Positions 7,489 through 17,051 of a DNA stretch of 64,000 bases are shown in pieces. Every line of letters begins with the position of its first letter. The first letter of the stretch is position 1. Made by a program: the position numbers and the translations under genes. Source of the DNA: Falsibacillus pallidus (GTDB lineage Bacteria > Bacillota > Bacilli > Bacillales > DSM-25281); contig NZ_QQAY01000009.1 of assembly GCF_003350505.1 (NCBI RefSeq), forward strand, positions 62,001 through 126,000, read 5' to 3'. Under the pieces are notes generated by a model, which saw only the letters and a list, made by a program, of their open reading frames with translations, was not told the DNA's origin and did no database searches.

Positions 7489-8901
7489 ATGGCAAAACAA
7501 CAAATTGGTGTGATCGGGCTTGCTGTAATGGGGAAAAACCTTGCCTGGAACATCGAAAGCAGAGGCTATTCAGTTTCTGTCTATAATCGTTCAAGTGAAA
7601 AAACAGAAGAAATGCTGAATGAATCAAAAGGGAAAAATATTCATCCAGCCTATTCCATAGAAGAGTTTGTGCAATCATTGGAGATGCCGAGGAAGATATT
7701 ATTGATGGTGAAAGCTGGTCCGGCTACAGATGCTACAATTGAACAGCTCCTGCCATTCCTTGAAGAAGGCGACATCCTGATCGATGGGGGCAATACGTTT
7801 TTCGAAGATACACAACGCCGCAATAAAGAACTTAGCGAGCGCGGGATTCATTTCATCGGTACCGGTGTTTCCGGAGGGGAAGAAGGGGCATTGACCGGTC
7901 CATCCATCATGCCTGGAGGGCAGAAGGAAGCTTATGACCTCGTTGAGCCAATTCTAAAAAGCATCGCGGCCAAAGTAGAAGGGGAAGCCTGTACAACCTA
8001 TATCGGCCCTGATGGTGCAGGTCATTATGTCAAAATGGTCCACAATGGCATCGAATATGGCGATATGCAGCTGATTGCTGAATCTTATTTCCTTTTAAAG
8101 AATGTCCTGGGATTATCTGCAGATGAACTCCATGAAGTCTTTGCAGAATGGAATAAAGGGGAGCTCGACAGCTATCTTATTGAAATCACGGCTGATATTT
8201 TCACTAAAAAAGATGATGAAACAGGAAAGCCGATGGTCGATGTGATCCTCGATAAAGCAGGGCAAAAGGGAACCGGCAAGTGGACAAGCCAAAGTGCACT
8301 CGACCTTGGTGTACCTCTTCCAATCATTACTGAATCTGTTTTCGCCCGCTTTATTTCTGCAATGAAAGAAGAGAGGACAAAAGCAAGTAAACTTCTTAAG
8401 GGACCTGAAGCCAAAACGTTTGAAGGAAATCGTTCAAATCTGATTGAAGCAGTAAGAAAGGCACTTTACATGAGCAAGATCTGTTCATATGCTCAAGGAT
8501 TTGCCCAAATGAAATCGGCTTCTGAGGAGTTTGGATGGGATCTTCGCTATGGCGATATCGCGATGATTTTCAGGGGCGGCTGCATTATTCGTGCGCAATT
8601 CCTTCAAAAAATCAAGGAAGCATATGATCGGGAGCCGAATCTCGATAACCTGATGCTGGATCCATATTTCAAAAGGATTGTTGAAAATTATCAATCCTCG
8701 CTCCGCGAAGTGATTTCTGCAGCTGTTATGAATGGCATTCCTGTTCCAGGTTTCTCCAGTGCCCTTTCCTACTATGACAGCTACCGGACAGAGACCCTGC
8801 CGGCAAACCTCATTCAGGCCCAGCGTGACTACTTCGGTGCCCACACATACGAACGCGTGGATAAAGAAGGGGTTTTCCATACGGAATGGATGAAAAAATA
8901 A
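7489..8901 (+). CDS. gndA: 6-Phosphogluconate dehydrogenase, decarboxylating
   Basis: 470 residues, the full family length. Oxidatively decarboxylates 6-phosphogluconate to ribulose 5-phosphate with NADP+. The N-terminal Rossmann motif is [10 protein letters not shown] with YNRSSEKTE after the second strand. The substrate signature around [11 protein letters not shown] and the catalytic [17 protein letters not shown] motif are intact, and the helical domain with the RGGCIIR segment follows. It is monocistronic between two terminators. The preceding pathway enzyme Zwf lies 2.5 kb away on the other strand, so the pathway is clustered but not in an operon. Confidence 0.96.
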   Translation: MAKQQIGVIGLAVMGKNLAWNIESRGYSVSVYNRSSEKTEEMLNESKGKNIHPAYSIEEFVQSLEMPRKILLMVKAGPATDATIEQLLPFLEEGDILIDGGNTFFEDTQRRNKELSERGIHFIGTGVSGGEEGALTGPSIMPGGQKEAYDLVEPILKSIAAKVEGEACTTYIGPDGAGHYVKMVHNGIEYGDMQLIAESYFLLKNVLGLSADELHEVFAEWNKGELDSYLIEITADIFTKKDDETGKPMVDVILDKAGQKGTGKWTSQSALDLGVPLPIITESVFARFISAMKEERTKASKLLKGPEAKTFEGNRSNLIEAVRKALYMSKICSYAQGFAQMKSASEEFGWDLRYGDIAMIFRGGCIIRAQFLQKIKEAYDREPNLDNLMLDPYFKRIVENYQSSLREVISAAVMNGIPVPGFSSALSYYDSYRTETLPANLIQAQRDYFGAHTYERVDKEGVFHTEWMKK

Positions 8902-8907
8902 TGGCCA

Positions 8908-8945
8908 ATGAAAAAGAAGACCTGCAGAGAGGTCTTCTTTTTCAT
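8908..8945. terminator. Bidirectional terminator between gndA and yebC-like gene
   Basis: Stem AATGAAAAAGAAGACCT / AGGTCTTCTTTTTCATT, with T-runs on both strands. Confidence 0.88.
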
Positions 8946-8955
8946 TGTGGTGGAA

Positions 8956-9675
8956 TTACTCACCAAGATCTACATTGTGGTAGACTTGCTGCACATCTTC
9001 AAGATCTTCAATAGCGTCGATCATTTTTTCGAATTGAGCTTTGGTATCTTCAGGAAGAACGACATCATTTTGTGCGAGCATCGTTAATTCAGCTACAGAG
9101 AATTCTGTGATGCCTGCTGCCTTAAATGCTTCCTGGACGGCATGGTATTGGTCAGGCTCTGCATAAACAATGACCGTTTCATCTTCTTCGATGATATCCC
9201 GTGCATCCACATCTGCTTCCATTAATAGCTCCATCACTTCTTCTTCGGACTTTCCTTCGATTCCGAATACGGCAGTAGCATCAAACATATAGGCAACAGA
9301 TCCGCTGACTCCCATGTTTCCGCCATTCTTACCGAAGGCAGCACGGACTTCTGATGCAGTACGGTTGACGTTGTTTGTCAACGCATCGACGATGACCATG
9401 GAGCCGTTTGGACCGAAGCCTTCATAGCGAAGCTCGTCATAGTTTTCTTCTGCTCCGCCTTTTGCTTTTTCTATCGCACGGTCAATGATTGCTCTTGGGA
9501 CATTATATGTTTTAGCTCTTTCTAAAACCATTTTTAATGCCTGATTGGACTCAGGATCCGGTTCTCCCTGTTTCGCTGCCACATAAATTTCCCGGCCGAA
9601 TTTGGCATAAATCCGACTAGTATTGGCATCTTTGGCTGCTTTTTTTTCTTTGATATTATTCCATTTACGACCCAT
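8956..9675 (-). CDS. yeeI: YebC/PmpR family regulator (YeeI-like)
   Basis: 239 residues from the ATG of [12 protein letters not shown]; upstream in-frame codons (to 9738) are not part of the family. Three-domain YebC/TACO1 protein. The start MGRKWNN rather than MAGHSKW places it with the B. subtilis YeeI branch, and the end [10 protein letters not shown] is diagnostic. YebC proteins have been described as DNA-binding regulators and, more recently, as translation factors that relieve stalling; which applies here cannot be read from sequence. Monocistronic. B. subtilis carries yeeI elsewhere, so this is a rearrangement relative to that genome. Confidence 0.92.
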   Translation of the reverse strand: MGRKWNNIKEKKAAKDANTSRIYAKFGREIYVAAKQGEPDPESNQALKMVLERAKTYNVPRAIIDRAIEKAKGGAEENYDELRYEGFGPNGSMVIVDALTNNVNRTASEVRAAFGKNGGNMGVSGSVAYMFDATAVFGIEGKSEEEVMELLMEADVDARDIIEEDETVIVYAEPDQYHAVQEAFKAAGITEFSVAELTMLAQNDVVLPEDTKAQFEKMIDAIEDLEDVQQVYHNVDLGE

Positions 9676-9810
9676 AAAAAATTCACTCTCTTTCAGCTTT
9701 GAATCTATGAATAATAGATGTTTGGAATTTGGCTGCAAAACTTGCAGTCATCCACTAGATAATATTATAACGCAAATTCAGAGGGACTTGCTAATTTTTC
9801 ATATTCACAT

Positions 9811-9833
9811 AAAAAAAGGCCCTAAAAAGAGCC
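9811..9833 (-). terminator. Terminator of yueI
   Basis: On the minus strand, stem GGCTCT-tttt-AGGGCC is followed by seven T. Confidence 0.7.
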
Positions 9834-9851
9834 GAAGATCCATATTGATTA

Positions 9852-10289
9852 TTACTTCTTTCTGAATAATTTCTGAAAGAGGGATTGTTTTTTCTCTGTT
9901 GCAGCCGGTTGTTCCGTTTCTTCTTGTTTGAGATAAATTTCTTCTTTGTCGATCGCATGATCATATGCGAGGATGAGCCCTATATCTGTAGAAGACTGCT
10001 TATTCTCCACTATAGAGAAGGATAGCCGATGCTTATTTGCAAGTTTGATAAAAGGGGATAGATAAGAATAGTCCATTTCACCATTTAACAGCATTTTTGC
10101 TTTTTTATGGCTGCTTATGATTTCATCCAGCTCGTCTAAAATGTTCTTATCTCTTACTTGGCTCTTCGTGATCGCGACCACGATCCTTTCACGAAGAGTC
10201 CCCAAAAACTTTCTGCGCTCATCCGGTTTGGTCTGTTTCTCTCCGTAGATACCTTTCTGGATATAATCATCCACTGAAGTCCTTTCCAT
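9852..10289 (-). CDS. yueI: YueI family protein (DUF1694)
   Basis: 145 residues. The core KPDERRKFLGTLRERIVV, the LNGEMDYSYLSPFIKLA block and the DIGLILAYDHAIDKEEIY block match B. subtilis YueI as I recall it. The C-terminal ~20 residues are basic (ends QKLFRKK) and extend beyond the usual ~130. The fold is a small alpha/beta domain of unknown function. The ribosome site on the minus strand is AGGAGGCC, 11 bases before ATG. Monocistronic between terminators. Confidence 0.85.
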   Translation of the reverse strand: MERTSVDDYIQKGIYGEKQTKPDERRKFLGTLRERIVVAITKSQVRDKNILDELDEIISSHKKAKMLLNGEMDYSYLSPFIKLANKHRLSFSIVENKQSSTDIGLILAYDHAIDKEEIYLKQEETEQPAATEKKQSLFQKLFRKK

Positions 10290-10380
10290 TTTCCTTTGGC
10301 CTCCTATTTGCTGAATATGGTCCGTGAACCCTCGTCAATGGTCCATTATATGTAGTAACCACAGGAATGGGAATGAAGCG

Positions 10381-10424
10381 AAAAAGAAAGCCAGCCTTAC
10401 TTCTAAAAGAGGCTGGCTTTCTGT
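10381..10424 (-). terminator. Terminator of the cyclase-family gene
   Basis: On the minus strand AGAAAGCCAGCC and GGCTGGCTTTCT pair around an 18-base loop, followed by TTTTT. Confidence 0.85.
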
Positions 10425-10430
10425 AGAAAA

Positions 10431-11051
10431 TCAGGCAATGATTTGATCGAGCAGAAGAATCCTTGCGGGAGAAGCATCAGTTCCTTGGATTTTCAATGGT
10501 GCTGCAATCATGAAATAAGTGCCTTCTTCCACATCTTGAAGCTGCAGTCCTTCAATGATGATGACGTGGTTATTCATAAGCACCTTGTGTGTTGGATGTC
10601 CTTCCTGTGCACGTTCAATTCCAAGTGCATCGATTCCGACACCCGCAACCCCGAGATGTGCCAAATGCTGTGCGGCATCTTCAGCTAAGTAAATGAATTC
10701 AAAGTTAAATTCTTGATCAAATGAATTTTTTGTTTTGAATAGGAGGAAATCACCTTTTTGAATGTCATAAGATTCAATATCATTCTTTGTGATCTTTCCA
10801 TCAAGCTTCGTCAAATCCATTACTTTACATGGGCGTACTAATTGTTCTATATCAATGGTTTCGATCGTTTCGCCATCATTGATCATGTGAAGGGGAGCAT
10901 CTACATGCGTCCCGGTATGAACGTCAAGGCTGATTCTTGACTCTGTTACATGGCCATTGGTATCCGTTTTGATATCAGGCTGTTTCTCGGGCTTGTTTTT
11001 ATAGACAGGCATTCCCTTAAAGATTGGAGCGGTTACATCATAAATTTTCAT
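10431..11051 (-). CDS. Cyclase family protein (kynurenine formamidase-like metal hydrolase)
   Basis: 206 residues. The family signature HTGTHVDAPLH near residue 46 supplies the metal ligands (HxGTHxDxPxH), and a downstream LMNNHVIIIEGL block completes the active-site region. The family includes KynB (N-formylkynurenine hydrolysis), isatin hydrolase and others; the absence of tryptophan-degradation genes nearby means KynB cannot be claimed. It lies downstream of zwf on the same strand, separated by two tandem repeats and a 31-base palindrome just before the ribosome site (GGAGGAAAATACA-ATG). Confidence 0.85.
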   Translation of the reverse strand: MKIYDVTAPIFKGMPVYKNKPEKQPDIKTDTNGHVTESRISLDVHTGTHVDAPLHMINDGETIETIDIEQLVRPCKVMDLTKLDGKITKNDIESYDIQKGDFLLFKTKNSFDQEFNFEFIYLAEDAAQHLAHLGVAGVGIDALGIERAQEGHPTHKVLMNNHVIIIEGLQLQDVEEGTYFMIAAPLKIQGTDASPARILLLDQIIA

Positions 11052-11077
11052 TGTATTTTCCTCCTTTTTTATAAAAC

Positions 11078-11108
11078 GACGTCATGCAGATGTGAACTGC
11101 ATGACGTC
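11078..11108 (-). promoter_or_regulatory. Perfect 12-bp inverted repeat ahead of the cyclase gene
   Basis: GACGTCATGCAG and CTGCATGACGTC are separated by seven bases, 27 bases before the cyclase start on the minus strand. After the second arm comes only GTTTTAT, so it is a weak terminator at best; an operator or leader hairpin is equally possible. The interval 11052-11368 holds only this palindrome and the two tandem repeats. Confidence 0.7.
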
Positions 11109-11125
11109 AAAAAAATGTAGTTTTT

Positions 11126-11244
11126 TTGTCCAGCTCCAGCGCCCAGCCCCTCGAGTCATAAGCCGCACCTCTACGGAAATCAGGATTTCCTTCGAGTTCC
11201 GTCTTATGCAGGTCGGGGCTTAGCAGGGCGCTTCCGCTTTTCTA
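11126..11244 (+). repeat. Hairpin-forming intergenic repeat, copy 2 of 5 (tandem unit A)
   Basis: 119 bases, the same family as at 4062. The outer arms pair as AGCGCCC/GGGCGCT. Head-to-tail with copy 3 with a 120-base period. It lies downstream of zwf, which is on the other strand. Confidence 0.92.
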
Positions 11245-11245
11245 T

Positions 11246-11364
11246 TTGTCCAGCTCCAGCGCCTAGCCCCTCGAGTCATAAGCCGCACCTCTACGGAAAT
11301 CAGGATTTCCTTCGCGTTCCGTCTTATGCTGGTCGGGGCTGACCAAGGCGCTTGCGCTTTTCTA
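11246..11364 (+). repeat. Hairpin-forming intergenic repeat, copy 3 of 5 (tandem unit B)
   Basis: 119 bases. The outer arms pair as AGCGCCT/AGGCGCT: relative to copy 2 a C-to-T change in the left arm is matched by a G-to-A change in the right arm. It ends four bases from the zwf stop codon, so zwf has no separate terminator and the repeat may act as one. Confidence 0.92.
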
Positions 11365-11368
11365 AAAA

Positions 11369-12880
11369 TCAGCAATTGTCTACTTCGAGATTTGCCACAG
11401 GCCACCAGAAGAAACCGTCTTTTGCCAACATTTCATCTGCTTCCCTTGGTCCCATTGTACCGGATTCGTAGTTCGGGAACTCGGTTTCTTTCGTGCTTTC
11501 CCAAATTTCCGAAATTTTATCTACAAAGCTCCATGAAAGGGCAACTTCATCCCAGTGAGTGAAGTTTGTGGCATCGCCGCGGATGCAGTCGAAAAGAAGT
11601 TTTTCATATGCTTCAGGTGTATTCATGCCATCGACGCTTTTATTGGAGAAATTCAGCTTGACCGTTTTAGCCTCTGTATTCTGACCTGATTTTTTGGCAT
11701 TTAAGTGAAGGGTGATCCCTTCTTCAGGCTGTATATGGATGACTAAAAGGTTAGGCGCCAGCGGTTCATCTTTTCTGTAGTACAAATTCATCGGAATGTC
11801 CTTGAATTGTACAACGATTTTGGTTGATTTCGCTGTCATCCGCTTTCCGGTGCGGATATAAAATGGCACGCCTGCCCACCTGAAGTTATCGATCATCAAT
11901 TTTCCAGCTACATATGTTTCAGTATTGGACTGTTCATCAACGTTATGTTCCTCACGGTAGCCTGGCAGTTCTTTGCCATCAACTTGTCCTGATCCATATT
12001 GTCCCCTGACAAAATAGTCTTTGATTTCTTCGCCTTCTATCGGGCGGAGAGCACGCAGGGCTTTTACTTTTTCACTTCTGATTTCTTCGGTCGTTAAACG
12101 GATCGGAGGCTCCATGGCCAGAAGGGCAACCATTTGAAGCATGTGGTTTTGCACCATATCTCTCAGCGCACCGCTTTTTTCATAGTACCCGCCGCGTTCT
12201 TCGACTCCCAGCGTTTCACTTGAAGTGACTTGGATGTTGGAAATATATCTATTGTTCCACAGAGGTTCAAACAGTGCATTGGAGAAGCGGATGACTTCGA
12301 TGTTCTGCACCATTTCTTTCCCTAAATAGTGGTCGATCCGATAAATTTCACTTTCTGAAAAGGCTGTACGGATTCGGTCATTCAATTCTTGTGCTGATGG
12401 AAGGTCATGGCCAAATGGCTTTTCAATCACCAGGCGTTTAAATCCTTCTGTATCTGTCAGACCATCAGATTTCAAATGTTCAGCAATGGTGCCGAAAAAT
12501 TCAGGTGCCATGGCCAAGTAGAAGATTCGGTTTCCGCCGATGGAATATTTCTCATCCAAATCCGCTGCCAGCTTGCGCAGTTCCTGATAGGAATCGGAGT
12601 CTGATACGTCATTGGCTTGATAGTAAAAATGAGAAATGAAATCATCGATGTCTGTTGATTCGCCTATCGATGTCAACACGGAGTCCTTGACCCGCTCTTT
12701 GAATTCTTCGTGTGAAAGAGGGCGTCGTGCGACTCCGACCACAGCGAAATGATCAGTTAATTTTCCTTTGCGATATAAATGATAAAGGGAAGGGAAAAGC
12801 TTTCGTTTCGCTAAATCTCCCGTAGCCCCGAATATCATAATTAAAGAAGATGGCGTTTCATTCGTATGTTCCACGTTCAT
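11369..12880 (-). CDS. zwf: Glucose-6-phosphate 1-dehydrogenase
   Basis: 503 residues, the normal length. First step of the oxidative pentose phosphate pathway, making NADPH. The coenzyme motif is GATGDLAKRKLFPSL at residues 18-32, and the active-site signature RIDHYLGKEMVQN is intact, with the later EEHNVDEQSNTET region marking the C-terminal domain. ATG at 12880 lies very close to GTGAGG; a GTG two codons later is spaced better and could be the true start. Its partner gndA is encoded convergently 2.5 kb away. Confidence 0.96.
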   Translation of the reverse strand: MNVEHTNETPSSLIMIFGATGDLAKRKLFPSLYHLYRKGKLTDHFAVVGVARRPLSHEEFKERVKDSVLTSIGESTDIDDFISHFYYQANDVSDSDSYQELRKLAADLDEKYSIGGNRIFYLAMAPEFFGTIAEHLKSDGLTDTEGFKRLVIEKPFGHDLPSAQELNDRIRTAFSESEIYRIDHYLGKEMVQNIEVIRFSNALFEPLWNNRYISNIQVTSSETLGVEERGGYYEKSGALRDMVQNHMLQMVALLAMEPPIRLTTEEIRSEKVKALRALRPIEGEEIKDYFVRGQYGSGQVDGKELPGYREEHNVDEQSNTETYVAGKLMIDNFRWAGVPFYIRTGKRMTAKSTKIVVQFKDIPMNLYYRKDEPLAPNLLVIHIQPEEGITLHLNAKKSGQNTEAKTVKLNFSNKSVDGMNTPEAYEKLLFDCIRGDATNFTHWDEVALSWSFVDKISEIWESTKETEFPNYESGTMGPREADEMLAKDGFFWWPVANLEVDNC

Positions 12881-13103
12881 TACCTCACTTTTTTGTAATG
12901 ATCTATGTAGTATTCCCTAGATTTCCTGATTAAAAAAACCTCTGTACAAGTATTTAATTTTATCTGTTTACCTTTTATTTCGCAACAATTCAGCTTTAAA
13001 AAGAAAATTTATTTTATGAAATATATTAATAAAAATATTTCATAAATATATTGTGAGAAAGCAATGGTTTGTGTATGATGAAAATGGAAAGGGGAGGAAT
13101 AAT

Positions 13104-13802
13104 TTGTTATCACTGAAGAATGTCGTCAAAACATATAAGAGCGGAGAAGTTGAGGTAGCCGCTTTAAAGAATGTTTCATTTGATTTGCCTGAAAAGAGCA
13201 TCTCTGTGATTTTGGGTCCGTCAGGTTCCGGTAAATCCACTTTATTAAATGTAATCGGCGGGATCGATCGTCCGGATCATGGGATGATCAAAGTAATGGA
13301 ACGTGAAGTATCTTCTTATAAAGAAAAGGAACTGACTGAATATCGACGGGAACTGATTGGATTTATCTTTCAATCCTATAATCTCATCTCTACTTTAACG
13401 GTTGGGGAAAACGTTGAAGTGGGATCGGAAATCAGCCGAGATCCACTTAAAGTGGACGAGGTGCTTGATCGAGTGGGGATGCTCGATAAAAAGCATAAGT
13501 TCCCTCATCAATTAAGCGGAGGGGAGCAGCAGAGAACGGCTATTGCGAGAGCGCTTGTGAAGAATCCTAAGGTGCTTTTATGCGATGAACCGACCGGAGC
13601 CCTTGACGAGGATACCGGGAAGAAAATCCTGAGATTGCTGCAGGAAATCAATAAAAGATATGGAACGACCGTTTTAATCATCACCCATAATCAGGGATTT
13701 GCAGAAATGGCAGATTGGGTTGTAAAGATGAAGAGCGGAGGATTGGATTCCATCTTCCATAATGAAGCCCCAGTGCCAGCAGAGCAGGTGAAGTGGGGAT
13801 GA
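13104..13802 (+). CDS. ABC transporter ATP-binding protein (MacB/LolD type)
   Basis: 232 residues from TTG 13104, seven bases after GGGGAGG; the frame is open further upstream (to 13053) but without a ribosome site. Complete nucleotide-binding domain: Walker A GPSGSGKST, Q-loop FIFQSYNLI, signature LSGGEQQR, Walker B KVLLCDEPTGALD, H-loop IITHN. The EPTGALD form is typical of ATPases paired with FtsX-type permeases. The stop overlaps the permease start (ATGA), so the two proteins form one exporter. This pair is not at this place in B. subtilis as I recall. Confidence 0.92.
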   Translation: MLSLKNVVKTYKSGEVEVAALKNVSFDLPEKSISVILGPSGSGKSTLLNVIGGIDRPDHGMIKVMEREVSSYKEKELTEYRRELIGFIFQSYNLISTLTVGENVEVGSEISRDPLKVDEVLDRVGMLDKKHKFPHQLSGGEQQRTAIARALVKNPKVLLCDEPTGALDEDTGKKILRLLQEINKRYGTTVLIITHNQGFAEMADWVVKMKSGGLDSIFHNEAPVPAEQVKWG

Positions 13803-16054
13803 GTAATCGGTATAAAGCGATAATCAGGGAAATGAGGCAGAAGAAATGGCAGTATGGCGGAACGTCCTTGCTGATTTTTTTGGCAGTCCTTCTCTATATA
13901 ATGCTAAGTGCATCCATATCCGCAGTAGAGAACAGCAACATTAAATTCAAGAATGATTACAATCAGGAGGATTTCCATTTTTATACCTCGAGCCCCATTA
14001 GTGGAAAGGAAATAGATTCCCTTCAAAAAGAGCATGGGGTACGGCTCGAGAAAAGACTTTCTGCAGATGCCTTATATAAGGGAAGTAAAAGTATCCGCTT
14101 TTTCAATGTACCGGAATCAGTCAATATCCCTTTCCTTTCAAAAGGGAAGCTTCCCTCCAAACCTGATGAACTTGCTCTCTCCGCAATCTTTGCCAAACAG
14201 AATCATATTAAATCAGGAGATGAACTGACCGTCGGAGGCAAACAGTGGAAGGTGACTGGATTATTTTATCTCCCGGATTATATTTATTCCCTTAAAAACG
14301 AAAGCGATCTCGTTAATGATTCCAACAATTTTGGATTGGCTTTGGCTACGGAAAAAGGAATCTCGGGACTTGGCGCAGGTTCTCCTTATTATATTGGGGA
14401 ATGGGACAAAGGACATCATTCGCTGAAGGATCTTAAAGAAGATATATCAACTATTTCTCCTATCATTAAATGGGTGAATGCGAAGGAAAACTCACGCATC
14501 TCCTATATCGATTCTGAAATAAAAGGAACGAAATCATTCACAACCACTTTGCCGATTTTTATTTCAATCATCGCCATGATGATGGTTGTCATTTTGATCA
14601 GAAGGCGCTTGGATATACAAAGAAAGCAAATCGGAACGCAGCTTGCGCTGGGGTACCGCCCGGATGAATTGATAAGGGCGTATTTGATTTACCCTGTCGT
14701 TGTCAGCTTGTCTGGGTCTATATTTGGGATTGCTGCAGGTGCTGTCCTATCCATTCCCTTGACCGACTATTATACGACTTTCTTCAATCTGCCGGTTCTT
14801 TCCCGGTGGGGAATCAACCCTTTACAATGGGTCGGTGCAATTGCGACTCCCCTTGTGCTATTGACGGGCTCCGGATATTGGGTGATCCGAAAGCAAGTTC
14901 GCCAATCGCCGATTCACTTATTGAAGCCTGCCCCAGAAAAGAAAAAGGTCAAGAAAAACAGAAAACCCATTTTGATGATGAGAAGTTTTAAAAACCGTTT
15001 CCGCATCAGGATGATTTCTAAAAACATCGGCCGGATCCTCTATTTGACCATCGGGATATGCTTTGCGACCATTCTTCTGATGTATGGATTCATCAGTATG
15101 AATTCAATCGATGTCCTGATTAATAAAACCTATAAAGAATCCATTAATTATCAATATGGGGTTTATTACCAGGAGCTGAAAGGGAATGACGGTCAGGTCG
15201 ACGGCGATGTCTTTTCCATTGCAGAGGCTGAAGCAAAGACAGCGGGTGAAGCCCCGAAGAAAATCCAATTATATGGTGTGGATGATGGAATGAAGTCCAT
15301 TTCCCTCCGTGATGAGAACGGCCGCTCTTTGAATCCATCTACTGACGATGGGATTGTTCTTAGTAAAGTGCTTGCCTATACCCTTCATGTAAAAAAAGGG
15401 GATTCCATCACGGTGAAGCTACTTTCAAACGGCAAAGAAAAAACATTGACGGTTCAAGGGGTGGCAGAAATGTATACAGGGACTGCCGCTTATCTCGACC
15501 GCCAGGAATTGAATGGACTTGCACAGTATCCAAAGAATGCTTATCTCGGGAAATGGACTAATGAAAAGCCACGAGCCGAGTCATCCATTCTAATGGTGGA
15601 AAATAAACAGGATATGATGGATACCATGGAATCCTTGATGGGGCCGATGAGATATTCTATTTTCATCATGGCCGGTCTCGCGTTTATGATCGGATTGATC
15701 ATCATTACGCTCATCACCAATTTGATCGTGGACGAAAATATGGGATCCATATCTCTGTTAAAAGTCATTGGGTATGAGGATTCAGCCATATCAAAGCTCT
15801 TGCTCAACATATACACACCGGTCGTGGTGATTGCTTACTTAATCGGGGTGCCGGCTGCTATGTTCAGCATCGATGGACTGATGAAATCCATGGCAAGCCA
15901 GACAAATTATGTCCTGCCGGTGTCTGTCAATCCTGTTATGTTCATTTTGGGCTTTGTTCTTATATTTGCAAGCTATTATACATCCATTCTGTTCTCCAGA
16001 CGGAAGTTGAGGAAGGTATCCTTGCAGGAAGTATTGAAGAGGCAGGAAGCATGA
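13799..16054 (+). CDS. FtsX-like ABC transporter permease, two-domain
   Basis: 751 residues from ATG 13799. An N-terminal membrane helix near residues 20-40 is followed by a ~200-residue extracytoplasmic domain, three helices (about 260-375) forming the first FtsX domain, then a second copy of the same plan (helix near 415-440, extracytoplasmic domain to about 625, three helices to about 740). Permeases of this 8-helix type export lipids, lipoproteins or peptides, or give resistance to cell-wall antibiotics by mechanotransmission. There is no adjacent two-component system or peptide gene to indicate a substrate. Followed by rnz after 49 bases. Confidence 0.88.
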   Translation: MSNRYKAIIREMRQKKWQYGGTSLLIFLAVLLYIMLSASISAVENSNIKFKNDYNQEDFHFYTSSPISGKEIDSLQKEHGVRLEKRLSADALYKGSKSIRFFNVPESVNIPFLSKGKLPSKPDELALSAIFAKQNHIKSGDELTVGGKQWKVTGLFYLPDYIYSLKNESDLVNDSNNFGLALATEKGISGLGAGSPYYIGEWDKGHHSLKDLKEDISTISPIIKWVNAKENSRISYIDSEIKGTKSFTTTLPIFISIIAMMMVVILIRRRLDIQRKQIGTQLALGYRPDELIRAYLIYPVVVSLSGSIFGIAAGAVLSIPLTDYYTTFFNLPVLSRWGINPLQWVGAIATPLVLLTGSGYWVIRKQVRQSPIHLLKPAPEKKKVKKNRKPILMMRSFKNRFRIRMISKNIGRILYLTIGICFATILLMYGFISMNSIDVLINKTYKESINYQYGVYYQELKGNDGQVDGDVFSIAEAEAKTAGEAPKKIQLYGVDDGMKSISLRDENGRSLNPSTDDGIVLSKVLAYTLHVKKGDSITVKLLSNGKEKTLTVQGVAEMYTGTAAYLDRQELNGLAQYPKNAYLGKWTNEKPRAESSILMVENKQDMMDTMESLMGPMRYSIFIMAGLAFMIGLIIITLITNLIVDENMGSISLLKVIGYEDSAISKLLLNIYTPVVVIAYLIGVPAAMFSIDGLMKSMASQTNYVLPVSVNPVMFILGFVLIFASYYTSILFSRRKLRKVSLQEVLKRQEA

Positions 16055-16103
16055 CGAATGTGTTAAAATGGCTTCATGAAAGTCCTGCAGGAGGTAATGA
16101 AAC

Positions 16104-17051
16104 GTGGAGTTGTTGTTTTTAGGAACGGGTGCCGGCGTACCAGCCAAAGTCAGAAATGTTACTTCCCTGGCTCTAAAGCTTTTGGAAGAGAGGAATGCTG
16201 TTTGGCTTTTCGATTGTGGAGAAGCGACTCAGCACCAAATTCTTTCCACTTCTTTAAAGCCGAGGAAGATTGAGAAAATATTCATTACCCATCTTCATGG
16301 AGATCATATTTTTGGTCTTCCCGGCCTTCTTGGAAGCCGCTCCTTTCAAGGAGGAACTTCCCTTTTGACGATTTACGGTCCAAAAGGGATCAAAGAGTTT
16401 ATTGAGGTCTCATTAAAAATCAGCGAGACGCATCTTCAATATCCTTTGGAAATCATTGAAATGGAAGAGGGCGTGATCTTTGACGACGGGCAATTTAAGG
16501 TGGAAGCACTTCCTCTCGATCATGCGCTTCCAAGCTGGGGGTTTCGAATTATTGAAAGTGATAAGCCTGGGACTTTGATGGCGGAAAAGCTGGAAGCGGA
16601 AGGTGTGTTTCCCGGCCCACATTACAAAGAGCTGAAAGCCGGAAAGTCAGTACAGCTGGACGATGGCCGGATCATTCATGGTCCAGACTTTTTGGGGCCG
16701 GACCAAAAAGGGAGGATAGTGGCCATTTTAGGGGATACCCGCCCATGTGAAAATGCCGTCCATCTTGCATCAGAAGCAGATGTGCTTGTCCATGAAGCAA
16801 CTTTCTCGGGTGACAGTAGTGAAATGGCCCACCGCTATTTCCATTCCACCACCCTTCAAGCGGCTGAAATTGCTAAAAAGGCTGATGCGTTCAAACTTGT
16901 CTTGACTCATATCAGTTCACGATACGGAAAGGCAGATTGGAACACATTGCGGGACGAGGCAAGGACCATTTTTCCTGATGCAGAAATTGCCAATGATTTT
17001 TTGGAAGTGCCTGTTCCATATCGTTCTACTGGAGGTGCGTCTTTAAAATGA
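16104..17051 (+). CDS. rnz: Ribonuclease Z
   Basis: 315 residues from a GTG start after AGGAGG. tRNase Z removes 3' trailers of tRNA precursors. It has the metallo-beta-lactamase motif [13 protein letters not shown] near residue 60, a later [11 protein letters not shown] block with the metal Asp, and the C-terminal LTHISSRY histidine; the flexible exosite arm lies around residues 150-190. Length and motifs match long bacterial RNase Z. The stop overlaps the next start (ATGA). Confidence 0.94.
   Translation: MELLFLGTGAGVPAKVRNVTSLALKLLEERNAVWLFDCGEATQHQILSTSLKPRKIEKIFITHLHGDHIFGLPGLLGSRSFQGGTSLLTIYGPKGIKEFIEVSLKISETHLQYPLEIIEMEEGVIFDDGQFKVEALPLDHALPSWGFRIIESDKPGTLMAEKLEAEGVFPGPHYKELKAGKSVQLDDGRIIHGPDFLGPDQKGRIVAILGDTRPCENAVHLASEADVLVHEATFSGDSSEMAHRYFHSTTLQAAEIAKKADAFKLVLTHISSRYGKADWNTLRDEARTIFPDAEIANDFLEVPVPYRSTGGASLK

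Noticed and set aside
9676-9738. Longer N-terminus for the YebC-like protein
   Set aside because: The family starts at MGRKWNN; the upstream codons have no ribosome site.
11126-11364. CRISPR-like array
   Set aside because: Two 119-base units with a one-base gap have no spacers, and no cas genes are present.
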